Of a stretch of 64,000 nt of DNA, positions 51,400-59,361 are shown piece by piece (position 1 is the stretch's first letter; each line of letters starts with the position of its first letter). Below the pieces are notes generated by a model, which saw only the letters and a program-made list of their open reading frames with translations, had not been told where the DNA came from and made no database searches. The position numbers were made by a program, and so were the translations under genes. Origin of the DNA: JBBREP01 sp038202885 (GTDB lineage Bacteria; Actinomycetota; Acidimicrobiia; IMCC26256; PALSA-610); assembly GCA_038202885.1 (NCBI GenBank), contig JBBREP010000004.1:1-64000 (forward strand), read 5' to 3'.

Positions 51400-52367
51400 G
51401 CGAGCATCGGCGGCGGTTCACGACACCGTTTCCTGTCGATCTCGCAGGCAATCTCGGGCCGATCTGGCGAGGCCGCGGTGACCCGACGTGCCGTCTCCAG
51501 GCTACGGAAGTGTGGCGCGCACAGCACACGCCGCTCGGGCCAGCAACCGTGCATGTGCGCGTCGAGGCGGACGCCCGAACGGTGCATGCGCGCGCGTGGG
51601 GCGACGGTGCCGAGTGGTCGATCGCGCACGCCGACGATCTCGTCGGCGCCTCCGATGATCCGCACGCGTTTCAACCGTCTGATCCCATGCTTCGCTCACT
51701 TGTCGCGCGCCTCCCGCGCCTTCGTCTCGCGCGCACCGTTGCTGTCTACGACATAGCGGTCGCGGCGGTCATCGATCAGCGCGTGAGCGGGCGTGAAGCG
51801 CGCGGCACATGGAACGCGCTCGTGCGGCGTTTCGGTACGCCCGCACCCGGGCCAACCACTGGTCGACCGCCAGGACTGCGTTTGTTGCCGTCGCCCGATG
51901 TGCTTGCGGGGCTTGGTGATGCGGCGCGCCGCACGCTCGGGCTCGAAATGCGACGTGGAGTCGCGCTCTCGTCGGTCGCGGCCGATGCCCGCGGCCTCGA
52001 GCGCGCCGCGACGCTGGGTGCCGACGTACTCGATCGCCGACTCCAGTCCATCGCCGGGGTGGGCGTGTGGACCTCGGCGACGGTGCGGGCGTACGCGCTC
52101 GGCGACACTGACGCGCTGCCCCTCGGCGACTGGCACCTGCCCCACGAGATCGGTGCGGCCTTGGCTGGTGAACGGCGCGCCGACGACGCGCGGATGGTCG
52201 AACTGCTGGAGCCGTATCGTCCGCAGCGATTCCGAGTCGTTCGCCTCGTGCTTGCGTCGGGCGCAACGCTGGCGCGTCGAGCGCCTCGGGCCGAGATTCC
52301 CGACCTCTTGCGCAAGGAGGCCACCGGGCGCCCGTTCACGGTTCGTCGGCGGTTGCGCTTCGAGTGA
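51396..52367 (+). CDS. DNA-3-methyladenine glycosylase II-type protein (AlkA-like)
   Basis: 323 aa from TTG 51396, overlapping the upstream stop by 4 nt. The C-terminal half shows an HhH-GPD fold: 'AVYDIAVAAVIDQRVSGREARGTWNALVRRFG', the helix-hairpin-helix 'LQSIAGVGVWTSATV' and the catalytic aspartate region 'DALPLGDWHLP'. The N-terminal part (about 1-110) looks like the AlkA beta domain (FPVDLAGNLGPIWRGRGDPTCRL). It would remove alkylated purines. Context with an acyl-CoA synthetase is unlikely to be functional. Confidence 0.85.
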   Translation: MSEHRRRFTTPFPVDLAGNLGPIWRGRGDPTCRLQATEVWRAQHTPLGPATVHVRVEADARTVHARAWGDGAEWSIAHADDLVGASDDPHAFQPSDPMLRSLVARLPRLRLARTVAVYDIAVAAVIDQRVSGREARGTWNALVRRFGTPAPGPTTGRPPGLRLLPSPDVLAGLGDAARRTLGLEMRRGVALSSVAADARGLERAATLGADVLDRRLQSIAGVGVWTSATVRAYALGDTDALPLGDWHLPHEIGAALAGERRADDARMVELLEPYRPQRFRVVRLVLASGATLARRAPRAEIPDLLRKEATGRPFTVRRRLRFE

Positions 52368-52389
52368 GCCTTGTGCGTATTGCCCCGCG

Positions 52390-52428
52390 CCGGACGTGCA
52401 AGCCGGACGTGCAAGCCGGACGTGCAAG
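52390..52428. repeat. 13-bp tandem repeat, three copies
   Basis: CCGGACGTGCAAG occurs three times without change, followed by a partial CCGG. It lies between the glycosylase stop and the start of the next membrane protein gene. Such short perfect repeats may vary in number between strains. No function is apparent. Confidence 0.85.
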
Positions 52429-52511
52429 CCGGGGGCGGCGTTTGGGCCCGGTGGTCAGGAGCCAGCAAGCGGGGTACTGTTTGCATTCATCGTGCAACCC
52501 CGGGGGAACGC

Positions 52512-53630
52512 ATGAACCCACGTAAGACCGGCACCGCCATGGTGCTTGCTGGCGCCGCGACGCAAGCCGTCGGAATGCTGTGGGAGGCGATCCGTCGTTC
52601 GGGCGCGTCGGCCAAGAGCACCGACCTGTTCGACCTCGGTGTCGCGGCCCACGCGCTGTTCTTCGCCGGCATCGCAGTGGTGGTGCTCGGCGCGGCGATG
52701 ATGTTCCTCGGCCCCATCCTCTACGCGCCGGGCGCGCAACCAGGCCGGCGCTTCGCGCAATTGCTCGCGCCCGTCGTCGCGTTCGCTGGCATCGCGGGTT
52801 GCGCGTCGGCTGCCGATCGGTCGGCAACTCCGATCGCCGTGCGCGCAGCAAACAGCAGCGGCAAGCTGGCCGCAGGCGCTCCCGCAGCGTCGGTGGCAAG
52901 TCCACCCACGACCGCGCACGTGCACGATCACGGCTCGATCATCGCCGGTACGGGCGTGGGCGATTCGCCCTGCGAGAAGGCGTCGGTGAAGCCGGCCTCC
53001 CCAGGAGAGGTTGGCGACGGCACCGGCGGCGCCGCGAGCAACACCGATGCCGAAGGTGGCCACGGTCACCGCGGCATGCTCAAGCAGACGCCGTTGACGA
53101 CCGCCGAACGCAAGTTGCTGATCACCCAGATGCAACAGGCGCGTAGCGTCGTTGCGAAGTATCCGACAGTCGCGGCCGGCGAGGCTGCGGGCTACCGACA
53201 GTCGACGGTCTTCGTGCCGTGCATCGGTGCGCACTACACGAACATGAAGCTCGTCACGCGCTTCGATCCTGCCGCGCCGTCGGAGTTGTTGTTCGACGGC
53301 ACCTCGCCTGATTCCAAGATCGTCGGACTCAGCTATCTCGTGTGGCACCCGGGTGGTCCGCCGGAGGGCTTCGCCGGCAAGAACGACCTGTTCCACCAGC
53401 ACAACGCGAACGGCGGCCTGTGCTTGAAGGGTGGGCTGGTCATCGGCGGCGAAGCAATGAAGGTGTCCGACTGTGAGAAAGCTGGCGGCAAGAAGTCGTC
53501 GAAGCTCATGGCCGACGTCTACATGGCGCACGCCTGGGTTGCTCCCGGGTGGGAGTGCAGTTGGGGCGTGTTCGCAGGAGAGTGTCCCGAACTCGGCGGC
53601 AAACTCGGCGGCACCGCCTTCGATAACTAG
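52512..53630 (+). CDS. membrane protein with His/Cys-rich C-terminal domain
   Basis: 372 aa from ATG 52512, with GGGGGAAC upstream. Three membrane segments are predicted near residues 6-25, 45-75 and 85-105. A Ser/Ala/His linker follows (HVHDHGS, GGHGHRGM). The exported C-terminal domain of about 180 residues has conserved-looking GAHYTNM, KNDLFHQHNANGGLCLKGG, and 'MAHAWVAPGWECSWGVFAGECPEL'. The His and Cys pattern could bind a metal. The function is unknown and no family is recognised; it may be a periplasmic metal-handling or adhesion protein. Confidence 0.7.
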   Translation: MNPRKTGTAMVLAGAATQAVGMLWEAIRRSGASAKSTDLFDLGVAAHALFFAGIAVVVLGAAMMFLGPILYAPGAQPGRRFAQLLAPVVAFAGIAGCASAADRSATPIAVRAANSSGKLAAGAPAASVASPPTTAHVHDHGSIIAGTGVGDSPCEKASVKPASPGEVGDGTGGAASNTDAEGGHGHRGMLKQTPLTTAERKLLITQMQQARSVVAKYPTVAAGEAAGYRQSTVFVPCIGAHYTNMKLVTRFDPAAPSELLFDGTSPDSKIVGLSYLVWHPGGPPEGFAGKNDLFHQHNANGGLCLKGGLVIGGEAMKVSDCEKAGGKKSSKLMADVYMAHAWVAPGWECSWGVFAGECPELGGKLGGTAFDN

Positions 53631-53798
53631 TACCGCATCAGCAAACGTTTGCGGCGTTCTGGCGGCCGGACGACGCCGCTGTTTCGTCCTCGTCCTCGAC
53701 GTAGGGCCCCGGCTATGCCATCGTCCTGCGTCCTTGCCTGCACCGCCGCCGACTCGCCACAACACTCGCAACGTTCACTGACACGGCACTCGATAGAT

Positions 53799-54500
53799 CT
53801 ACTCCAGGGGTGACCAGCGGCTGGTGCGCAGGAGACGACTCTCCCAGTCGTCGCGCACGGCGAGCGCGTCGTGCATCCAGGTGCCCGGCGCCTGAACCTC
53901 GGGCGGTAGGTCGCGGGTGAACAAACCGGCGAGCCGTTCGGGGTAGAGCACCCGCTGCCACAGCACCACCTCTCGACGGCGTGGCGCGCCGAGTGCGGCC
54001 TGGAACACGGCGGCGAGTTCGAGCAGCGAACGCTCGGAATGTTCTTGGAGACTCGGCGCGTAGTGCGTGCGGGCCGCGTCGAGATACTCGTCGAGCTTTG
54101 CTTCATGGGGCCAGGCGCTGTCTTCCATGAACAACGTCGGTGCGCGCTCGGCACCGTCGGTGGGGATGGCGTCGAGCGTGGGAAGCGGTGGCGACCACGG
54201 CACGGGGAGCAACAGTTTGCCGGTGACGTCGTGACGCAACGTGTCGGCGTGTGCGGCCCACGCGCGCAGGTCGCCGTCCTGAACGCGGCGCGCGAGTCGT
54301 TCGTAGGCGTTGCCGTCGGCGAGTGCGGTGATCGTGACATGGAGATACGCGCGGTTGGTGCCGAACGCCAACTTGAGATGCCACGCGAGGCGTGCGTCGT
54401 CGCCGGTCGCGAGTGCAGCCATCCAACCGTCGCGCACGTGGAGTTCGAACTCGTCATCTCGGCCGCCGACCAGGCGATGCACCTCATGCAACAACAACAT
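53799..54500 (-). CDS. conserved hypothetical protein
   Basis: 233 aa from ATG 54500. It contains two similar halves: MLLLHEVHRLVGGRDDEFELHVRDGWMA and, later, LLELAAVFQAALGAPRRREVVLWQRV, each with a strand-helix pattern like dimeric alpha/beta-barrel (NIPSNAP/EthD-like) proteins. Further landmarks are LFMEDSAWP, PPEVQAPGTWMHDAL and a C-terminal SRLLRTSRWSPL. Proteins of this kind occur across Acidimicrobiia and mycobacteria near catabolic genes; activity is unknown. It is downstream of the UGSC operon but separated by a strong hairpin. Confidence 0.7.
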   Translation of the reverse strand: MLLLHEVHRLVGGRDDEFELHVRDGWMAALATGDDARLAWHLKLAFGTNRAYLHVTITALADGNAYERLARRVQDGDLRAWAAHADTLRHDVTGKLLLPVPWSPPLPTLDAIPTDGAERAPTLFMEDSAWPHEAKLDEYLDAARTHYAPSLQEHSERSLLELAAVFQAALGAPRRREVVLWQRVLYPERLAGLFTRDLPPEVQAPGTWMHDALAVRDDWESRLLRTSRWSPLE

Positions 54501-54525
54501 GTACGAAAGTGTCGCACGCCAACGC

Positions 54526-54581
54526 CCACCGATGCGTCGTTTGACCGCTGTATAGAGGGGTCAAACGACGCATCAGGGTGG
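54526..54581 (-). terminator. long hairpin overlapping the UGSC gene stop
   Basis: A perfect 16-bp inverted repeat (GATGCGTCGTTTGACC at 54531-54546 and its complement at 54559-54574), extended by CCACC/GGTGG, begins on the stop codon of the selenoprotein gene. It probably ends the serC-UGSC transcript before the next minus-strand gene. There is no T-tract. The loop is 12 nt. Confidence 0.65.
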
Positions 54582-55103
54582 TGAGGGGGTGCGGGTGAGG
54601 GCGGCGATGAGGGCTGGGAAGGCGGCGTCGGCGAGCGCGCGGAGTTCGGCGTTGGTGCGGTCTTGAATCGGGTGCGCCACGAACACCGATGCGGGGTCGG
54701 CGCCGAGCGCAGCTGACTGTGCCGCGGCCGCGGTGATGAACTCGGTCGATGCCACGAACACGGTCGGTACGCCGACCGATTCGAGGTTGACGGTGTCGTG
54801 CACACTGCACGACGTGCATGAGCCTCAGTCGGCGAGCGCTTCGATCACCACGTCGCACTTCGCCGCGATCTCGTGTCGAAGGTCGACGGGCGCGGGCTTC
54901 GTGAACGTCGGTTTGGCGAACCGCTCGACCGTGCTGCCGTGCTCGTGCAACAACTCCTCGAGCCGATCGAGGAACACGCTGCCGCGCGGTTTGCTGATGT
55001 CGAGCAACCCCACGCGCGTGCCGCGCACGTGCGCGGGACGGCTCGCTCGCGTGCGCGTCAGCGCCGCTTGTTCTCCGGTGGGATCGAGGAGCACATGGGT
55101 CAT
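54573..55103 (-). CDS. UGSC-family selenoprotein (in-frame UGA read as selenocysteine)
   Basis: 176 aa if the UGA at 54825-54827 is decoded as Sec93; otherwise a 92-aa stump. Before it: ISKPRGSVFLDRLEEL, AKPTFTKPAPVDLR and AAKCDVVIEALAD. After it, in the same frame: GSCTSCSVHDTVNLESVGVPTVFVAS, then FVAHPIQDRTNAELRALAD. The motif D-U-G-S-C ahead of a strand and 'VHDTVNLE' matches the UGSC (seleno)protein family known from marine metagenomes and several bacteria, in which some members have Cys instead of Sec. Start ATG 55103 overlaps the stop of the thioredoxin-fold gene (ATGA). A SECIS-like hairpin follows the UGA. The molecular function is unknown; a redox role is inferred from the Sec/Cys motif and the CxxC partner. 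Confidence 0.82.
54795..54813 (-). promoter_or_regulatory. candidate bacterial SECIS element
   Basis: In the mRNA, 11 nt after the UGA comes a perfect 7-bp stem (GUCGUGC/GCACGAC) with a 5-nt loop AGUGU. The loop starts about 19 nt after the UGA and has G as its second base. This fits the bacterial SECIS model: a short stem-loop inside the coding sequence, an apical loop 16-37 nt from UGA, and a G among the first two loop bases. It would bind SelB. Confidence 0.65.
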
Positions 55104-56578
55104 GGCGTGATCTCCTTCGTGACGATCTCACTACCGATCGCGCCGCTTGCCCAGCCGCCGATCACTGCCGAGAACATACCGGCTTCGCCGCCCGCGTGAA
55201 CGATGACGAGTCCACCGTCGCGGAACTTCGCCAAGGTCGACGTCGCGAAACCCTCCGGAAGTCCCTCGCTGATGCCGCCCGCGCCCCGAACGAGTTCAGC
55301 GCCCGGGCACTGCAGCAGCGTGGTCAGTTCCTCGCGCAGGCGCGCCTTCGACCAACCCGCGTCGCGAAAGACGCGGGCGTGCTCGGGTGATACCACCAGC
55401 ATGGCGTCCCACACCATGACGTTCTTCGGGTGCCCGACCGTACGCAGGCATGCAGCAAACGTGCGCGAGAGTGACTCCGGTGTGCGGCTCAATTGGTCGA
55501 CGACGCCTTGTACGCCCGAGGCGGCGAACAACGTGATGGCGCTCTGGGCCGCCGACATCCCAGCTCGCTCCACGTGCAGCGGCTCCCACGGCGAGTCGTG
55601 CTCGCGCTCGGCGAAGCAGAACGTGTACTTGCCCGGATTGCCGAGGGTGGCCCGGTCGATCTCGCCCGGACGACCGCCACCGACATTGCGGATCACAAGT
55701 TGCAGCGCTCGTCCGATCGTGGCGTTCGCACGGTTGCCCTGGCCGAGCGCGTTGACGCCGCTGTTCATTCCAATCGAGCGACTGATCGGCCCGTTCACAA
55801 GCACCAATGGGCCGGAAAACCACGTGGTGCACAGCAGTCCGTGCGCGTTGAATTCGTCGGTGCAGGCCGCCTCTACCGCGGCGAGCACCACGGGAAGATA
55901 TTCGGGCGTGCAGCCGGCCATCACCGCGTTCACCGCGACCTTCTCGACGGTGCACTCCACGAGGTCGGGAGGTATCACCGCCACGATGTCCTGCGGATCT
56001 CGCGTGGTGCCGGCGAGCATCCGCGCAACTCGTTGCGCCGTCGGCGGAACGACGGGGAGGCCGTCGGTGAAGCCGCGTGCAAACAGTGCCTCCATCTCGT
56101 CCTCGGACGAACCGAGATCGAGGTGACGGCTCCGTAGTTGGCTCACCGTGCGTGCGATGGCGCGCTGCTCGACGATTTCGGGCTCGACGCTGCGTGAGCC
56201 GCAACCAGGGCGGAAGTCGGGGAGCCCGGCACCGATCCCGGCGAGGCCGGTCAGCTGTTCCCACTGCTCGCGTGACCAGCCGACGGTGCGCCTCGTTTCC
56301 CGGCCCGCGACGACACGCGCGAGTGTGGGCACGGTGTCGATGTCCAGCGCGAACGACACGTCGAGATCGCGATCGTCACGAACGACGATGGTGCCGAGGT
56401 TGTCGGGGAACGTCGGGTCGTCCTGGCTGAACACGGCGACGAGCACGCCTGCGTCCGCGAGTTCGCGCAGCACGGGCGCAACGAACTCACACGTCGGGCA
56501 ATCGCGTTTCACGATGGCGATGACGCCGTCGGGGATCGAAGTGAGTGGCGTACTCGACCCGTCGACGTCGACCGTCAT
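55100..56578 (-). CDS. thioredoxin-fold/UGSC-partner fusion protein
   Basis: 492 aa from ATG 56578. Residues about 15-130 are a thioredoxin-like domain with redox motif Cys27-Pro-Thr-Cys30 after the IAIVKRD strand, and a VPTLARVV cis-Pro loop. A link with RPGCGSR follows. Residues about 150-492 form a second domain with FTDGLPVVPPT, EKVAVNAVMAGC, NGPISRSIGMNSGVNALGQGNRANATIGRALQL in parts, and GGEAGMFSAVIGGW; it contains several Cys. I know no activity for that domain. The gene lies 2 nt after serC and overlaps the UGSC selenoprotein gene, so the three are one unit and the two redox proteins probably work together. Confidence 0.8.
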   Translation of the reverse strand: MTVDVDGSSTPLTSIPDGVIAIVKRDCPTCEFVAPVLRELADAGVLVAVFSQDDPTFPDNLGTIVVRDDRDLDVSFALDIDTVPTLARVVAGRETRRTVGWSREQWEQLTGLAGIGAGLPDFRPGCGSRSVEPEIVEQRAIARTVSQLRSRHLDLGSSEDEMEALFARGFTDGLPVVPPTAQRVARMLAGTTRDPQDIVAVIPPDLVECTVEKVAVNAVMAGCTPEYLPVVLAAVEAACTDEFNAHGLLCTTWFSGPLVLVNGPISRSIGMNSGVNALGQGNRANATIGRALQLVIRNVGGGRPGEIDRATLGNPGKYTFCFAEREHDSPWEPLHVERAGMSAAQSAITLFAASGVQGVVDQLSRTPESLSRTFAACLRTVGHPKNVMVWDAMLVVSPEHARVFRDAGWSKARLREELTTLLQCPGAELVRGAGGISEGLPEGFATSTLAKFRDGGLVIVHAGGEAGMFSAVIGGWASGAIGSEIVTKEITP

Positions 56579-56580
56579 GG

Positions 56581-57726
56581 TCAGCCCGCGAACCGTTCGA
56601 TGACGTAGTCGATCGAGCGCGTGAGTTGGGCCACATCGTCGGGGTCGATCGCGGGGAACAGCGCGATGCGGAGTTGGTTGCGACCGAGTTTGCGGTACGG
56701 ATCGACGTCGAGGATGCCGTTGGCGCGTAGGGCGGCCACCACCTGTTCGGCGTCGATGGCCGGATCGAAGTCGATCGTCGCGGTCACGTGACTGCGCGCG
56801 GCCTCGGCCACGAACGGCGTGGCGTACTTGTGGGCCTCAGCCCACCCGTAGACGATCCCAGCCGATTCGTCGCAACGAGTCGCGCATGCCTCGAGGCCAC
56901 CGATCGCCAGCATCCACTCGACCTGGTGGGCGAGCAGGAAGATCGTCGCGAGCGCCGGCGTGTTGTACGTCTGGTTGAGCCGAGACTGGGCGAGCGCGAT
57001 CCCAAGGTCGAGCGATGCCGGTCGCCACCGATCACTCGCTGCGAGTCGCTCGATGCGCGCGATGGCCGCGGGTGAACACAGCGTGATCCACAACCCGCCG
57101 TCGCCACCGAAGCATTTCTGGGGCGCGAAGTAGTACACGTCGGTGTCGGCCGCGTCGAACCGCAAACCGCCCGCGCCCGACGTGGCGTCGACCAGTACGA
57201 GTGCGGTGTCGGCTGTGGTGCCGACGGGTCGCCGGATCTCGCAGACTGCGCCGGTCGAGGTCTCGTTGTGGGGGTAGCAATACGCGTCGATGCCAGGCGT
57301 GGCGTGACACGGCGTGGGCACGAGCCCGGGCGCGGTGTCGATGACCTCGGGATCTTCGAGATGCGGCGCGGCGCGTGTGACGGCCGCGAACTTGGCCGAG
57401 AACTCGCCGATCGTCACGTGTTGGCTGCGGCGCTCGATGAGTCCGAAGCTCGCGGCATCCCAGAATGAGGTGGTGCCGCCATTGCCGAGCAGTACCTCGT
57501 AGCCGTCGGGCAGCGAGAAGAGATCGCGCATGCCGTCACGAACCCGCCCGACGACCGAACGCACGGTGGGCTTGCGGTGGCTCGTACCAAGGAAACCCGT
57601 GGACGCGTCGGCGAGTGCAAGCACAGCTTCGGGCCGCACCTTGGAAGGTCCGGAGCCGAAGCGGCCGTCACGCGGTCGGAGCGCGTCGGGAATGATGATC
57701 TCGGGGTTGTCCGCCGTGTCGGCCAC
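56581..57726 (-). CDS. serC: phosphoserine aminotransferase
   Basis: 381 aa, of the mycobacterial/actinobacterial SerC type. It converts 3-phosphohydroxypyruvate and glutamate to phosphoserine. Landmarks are FGSGPSKVRPE, GTSHRKPTV, GNGGTTSFWD, HNETSTG, VDATSGAGG and the PLP lysine Lys204 in APQKCFGGDGG. It is the first gene of the operon with the thioredoxin-fold protein and the selenoprotein. Serine is the precursor from which selenocysteine is built on tRNA(Sec), but the adjacency may be coincidental. Confidence 0.95.
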   Translation of the reverse strand: MADTADNPEIIIPDALRPRDGRFGSGPSKVRPEAVLALADASTGFLGTSHRKPTVRSVVGRVRDGMRDLFSLPDGYEVLLGNGGTTSFWDAASFGLIERRSQHVTIGEFSAKFAAVTRAAPHLEDPEVIDTAPGLVPTPCHATPGIDAYCYPHNETSTGAVCEIRRPVGTTADTALVLVDATSGAGGLRFDAADTDVYYFAPQKCFGGDGGLWITLCSPAAIARIERLAASDRWRPASLDLGIALAQSRLNQTYNTPALATIFLLAHQVEWMLAIGGLEACATRCDESAGIVYGWAEAHKYATPFVAEAARSHVTATIDFDPAIDAEQVVAALRANGILDVDPYRKLGRNQLRIALFPAIDPDDVAQLTRSIDYVIERFAG

Positions 57727-57735
57727 GCAACGAGG

Positions 57736-58491
57736 TTACGGGGATACCTCGACCCACGCGGAACCGGTTTCGTTCGTTGGCCCCGAATCGGCGGCGTCGA
57801 TGGTCTCCAACGCCGTGACCTCGGCGTACCAGCGCGGGTGTTCGTGGCGCGCCCATGCTCGCGGGACGCGCCCCGTGACCATGCCCCGCAGCGATGCCGG
57901 CCTCGACAGAGCGATCAGGATGTGGCCGAACGTGACGAGGAGCAGCGCGAACGCGAACCAGCGGTGTGTGAAGTCGGCACCGCTGCGCCAGTGCAACGCG
58001 AACACTGTGGGGAAGCGCAGAAACGTGCCCGTCACGGGCATCACGATGATGCACGCCCCGATGAACGCGGCGTTCAGCTTCTGGCCGGGGTTGAATTTGC
58101 CGATGCGCGCCTGGGGTTTCGTCGACCGACGCCACCAGCGCCGATCGTCGGCCGTCCAGCGCGAGAAGCGATGCAGGTCGCTGCGGAGTTGCTTGCCGGC
58201 GTGCGTGGCGATGCCCAACAAGATCGGAATCGGCATCGCGTAACCGACCCACGTGTGGATTTCTTTGATGCTGAGGCGATTCCCGACCCATCCGGTGCCG
58301 GGCGCGCCGTACAGGGTGAAGCCGGTGCCGAGCAGTACGAGGAAGAGCAACCCGTTCGTCCAGTGCACCGCGCGTTCGACACGATCGAATCGCGCCATGC
58401 GCCCACCGGCCGCGTCTGCTGGCGTGCGTGACGGCGTGGTGCGCGTCGTCGCTGCGCTCACCGTCGTCGTGCGCTCAGCTCGTGGGGTCAT
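57736..58491 (-). CDS. cytochrome b561/formate dehydrogenase gamma-like membrane subunit
   Basis: 251 aa. The start at ATG 58491 overlaps the end of the molybdoenzyme gene by 17 nt; Met32 (58398) would remove a Ser/Thr-rich leader. Four membrane helices with heme-ligand histidines: AVHWTNGLLFL, IHTWVGY, ATHAGKQLRSD and FTHRWFAFALL, and the typical IGKFNPGQKLNAAFIG loop of this family. It would pass electrons between quinone and the molybdenum subunit encoded just upstream. Confidence 0.9.
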   Translation of the reverse strand: MTPRAERTTTVSAATTRTTPSRTPADAAGGRMARFDRVERAVHWTNGLLFLVLLGTGFTLYGAPGTGWVGNRLSIKEIHTWVGYAMPIPILLGIATHAGKQLRSDLHRFSRWTADDRRWWRRSTKPQARIGKFNPGQKLNAAFIGACIIVMPVTGTFLRFPTVFALHWRSGADFTHRWFAFALLLVTFGHILIALSRPASLRGMVTGRVPRAWARHEHPRWYAEVTALETIDAADSGPTNETGSAWVEVSP

Positions 58492-59281
58492 CGCCGCGGC
58501 CGTTGCTCTGGCCGACCCACGCGTCGACGTCGTAGCCGTAGTCCTCCCAGTAGCCAGGGCGAACTCGGTCGACGACCTCGATCGTGTCGAGCCACTTGAT
58601 CGACTTGTAGCCGTACATCGGCGCGGCGTACAAGCGCACCGGGCCGCCGTGCTCGGTCGAGATCGGGTGGTCTTCGAGCTTGTAGGCCACCATCACATCG
58701 GGGCGGCGCGCCTGTTCGAGAGTCAGGCTTTCGGTGTAGGTGCCGTCGAAGCTCGTGAAATGGAGCGCCTTGGCCGACGGTTGTACGCCGACCTCGTCGA
58801 GCAGATCCGACAGCAGCACGCCGGTCCACGGCACCTTTGGCACGCGCCAACCGGTGACGCATTGAAAGTCTTTGATGATGCGCGTCGCGCGGCGGCTGAC
58901 CAGGTCGCTGTATCTGAGTTCGAGCGGCTTGTCGACCAGGCCATGGACGCGCAACGTGTACTCGGCCTCGGTGCGCTTCGGGTAGCCGTCGGTGACCGTG
59001 AAGATCGTCCAGCGGCCGTGCGGCACGAAACCGCCGACGAGTCCGGTCGGGTCGGCCTGCGCGATCTTGCTGACCACGGGATCGAGCCAGTCGGACACCT
59101 GCTTGCCGACGGCGATGCCGAGTATGCCGAGCGCACTGAGCGAAAGAAACACGCGGCGCCCGATCGGGTTCGAGGGTTGCAGCAGTTCCGACTCGGCCAC
59201 CGCGCGCGCGAGGTCGGTTCGTTCGGGGCTGGATTGGCCCTCGGGGCCGGTCGCGCTGGGATCGCGTGGGGGAGTGGGCAT
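58475..59281 (-). CDS. molybdopterin-dependent oxidoreductase (sulfite oxidase/MsrP-like)
   Basis: 268 aa. An N-terminal RR-VFLSLSALG segment (Arg42-Arg43) before a hydrophobic stretch looks like a TAT signal or anchor. The catalytic domain has the molybdenum-ligating Cys141 in KDFQCVTGWR, then PWTGVLLSDLL, SLTLEQARRPDVMVA and GGPVRLYAAPMYGYKSIKWL. These are hallmarks of the SUOX fold. With the cytochrome b subunit it forms a membrane oxidoreductase such as a methionine-sulfoxide reductase or a sulfite dehydrogenase; the substrate is not settled. Confidence 0.93.
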   Translation of the reverse strand: MPTPPRDPSATGPEGQSSPERTDLARAVAESELLQPSNPIGRRVFLSLSALGILGIAVGKQVSDWLDPVVSKIAQADPTGLVGGFVPHGRWTIFTVTDGYPKRTEAEYTLRVHGLVDKPLELRYSDLVSRRATRIIKDFQCVTGWRVPKVPWTGVLLSDLLDEVGVQPSAKALHFTSFDGTYTESLTLEQARRPDVMVAYKLEDHPISTEHGGPVRLYAAPMYGYKSIKWLDTIEVVDRVRPGYWEDYGYDVDAWVGQSNGRGDDPTS

Positions 59282-59361
59282 GGCCTATTCGGTCTACGGA
59301 GCGGATCGGGGTTGCAGACGTCGCATCGCGCCAACGAGCGCCGGGCGCGGCCGAAGGCGCG

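Noticed and set aside
52390..52428. 13-bp triple repeat as part of a CRISPR array
   Set aside because: The copies are directly adjacent with no spacers and no cas genes are present.
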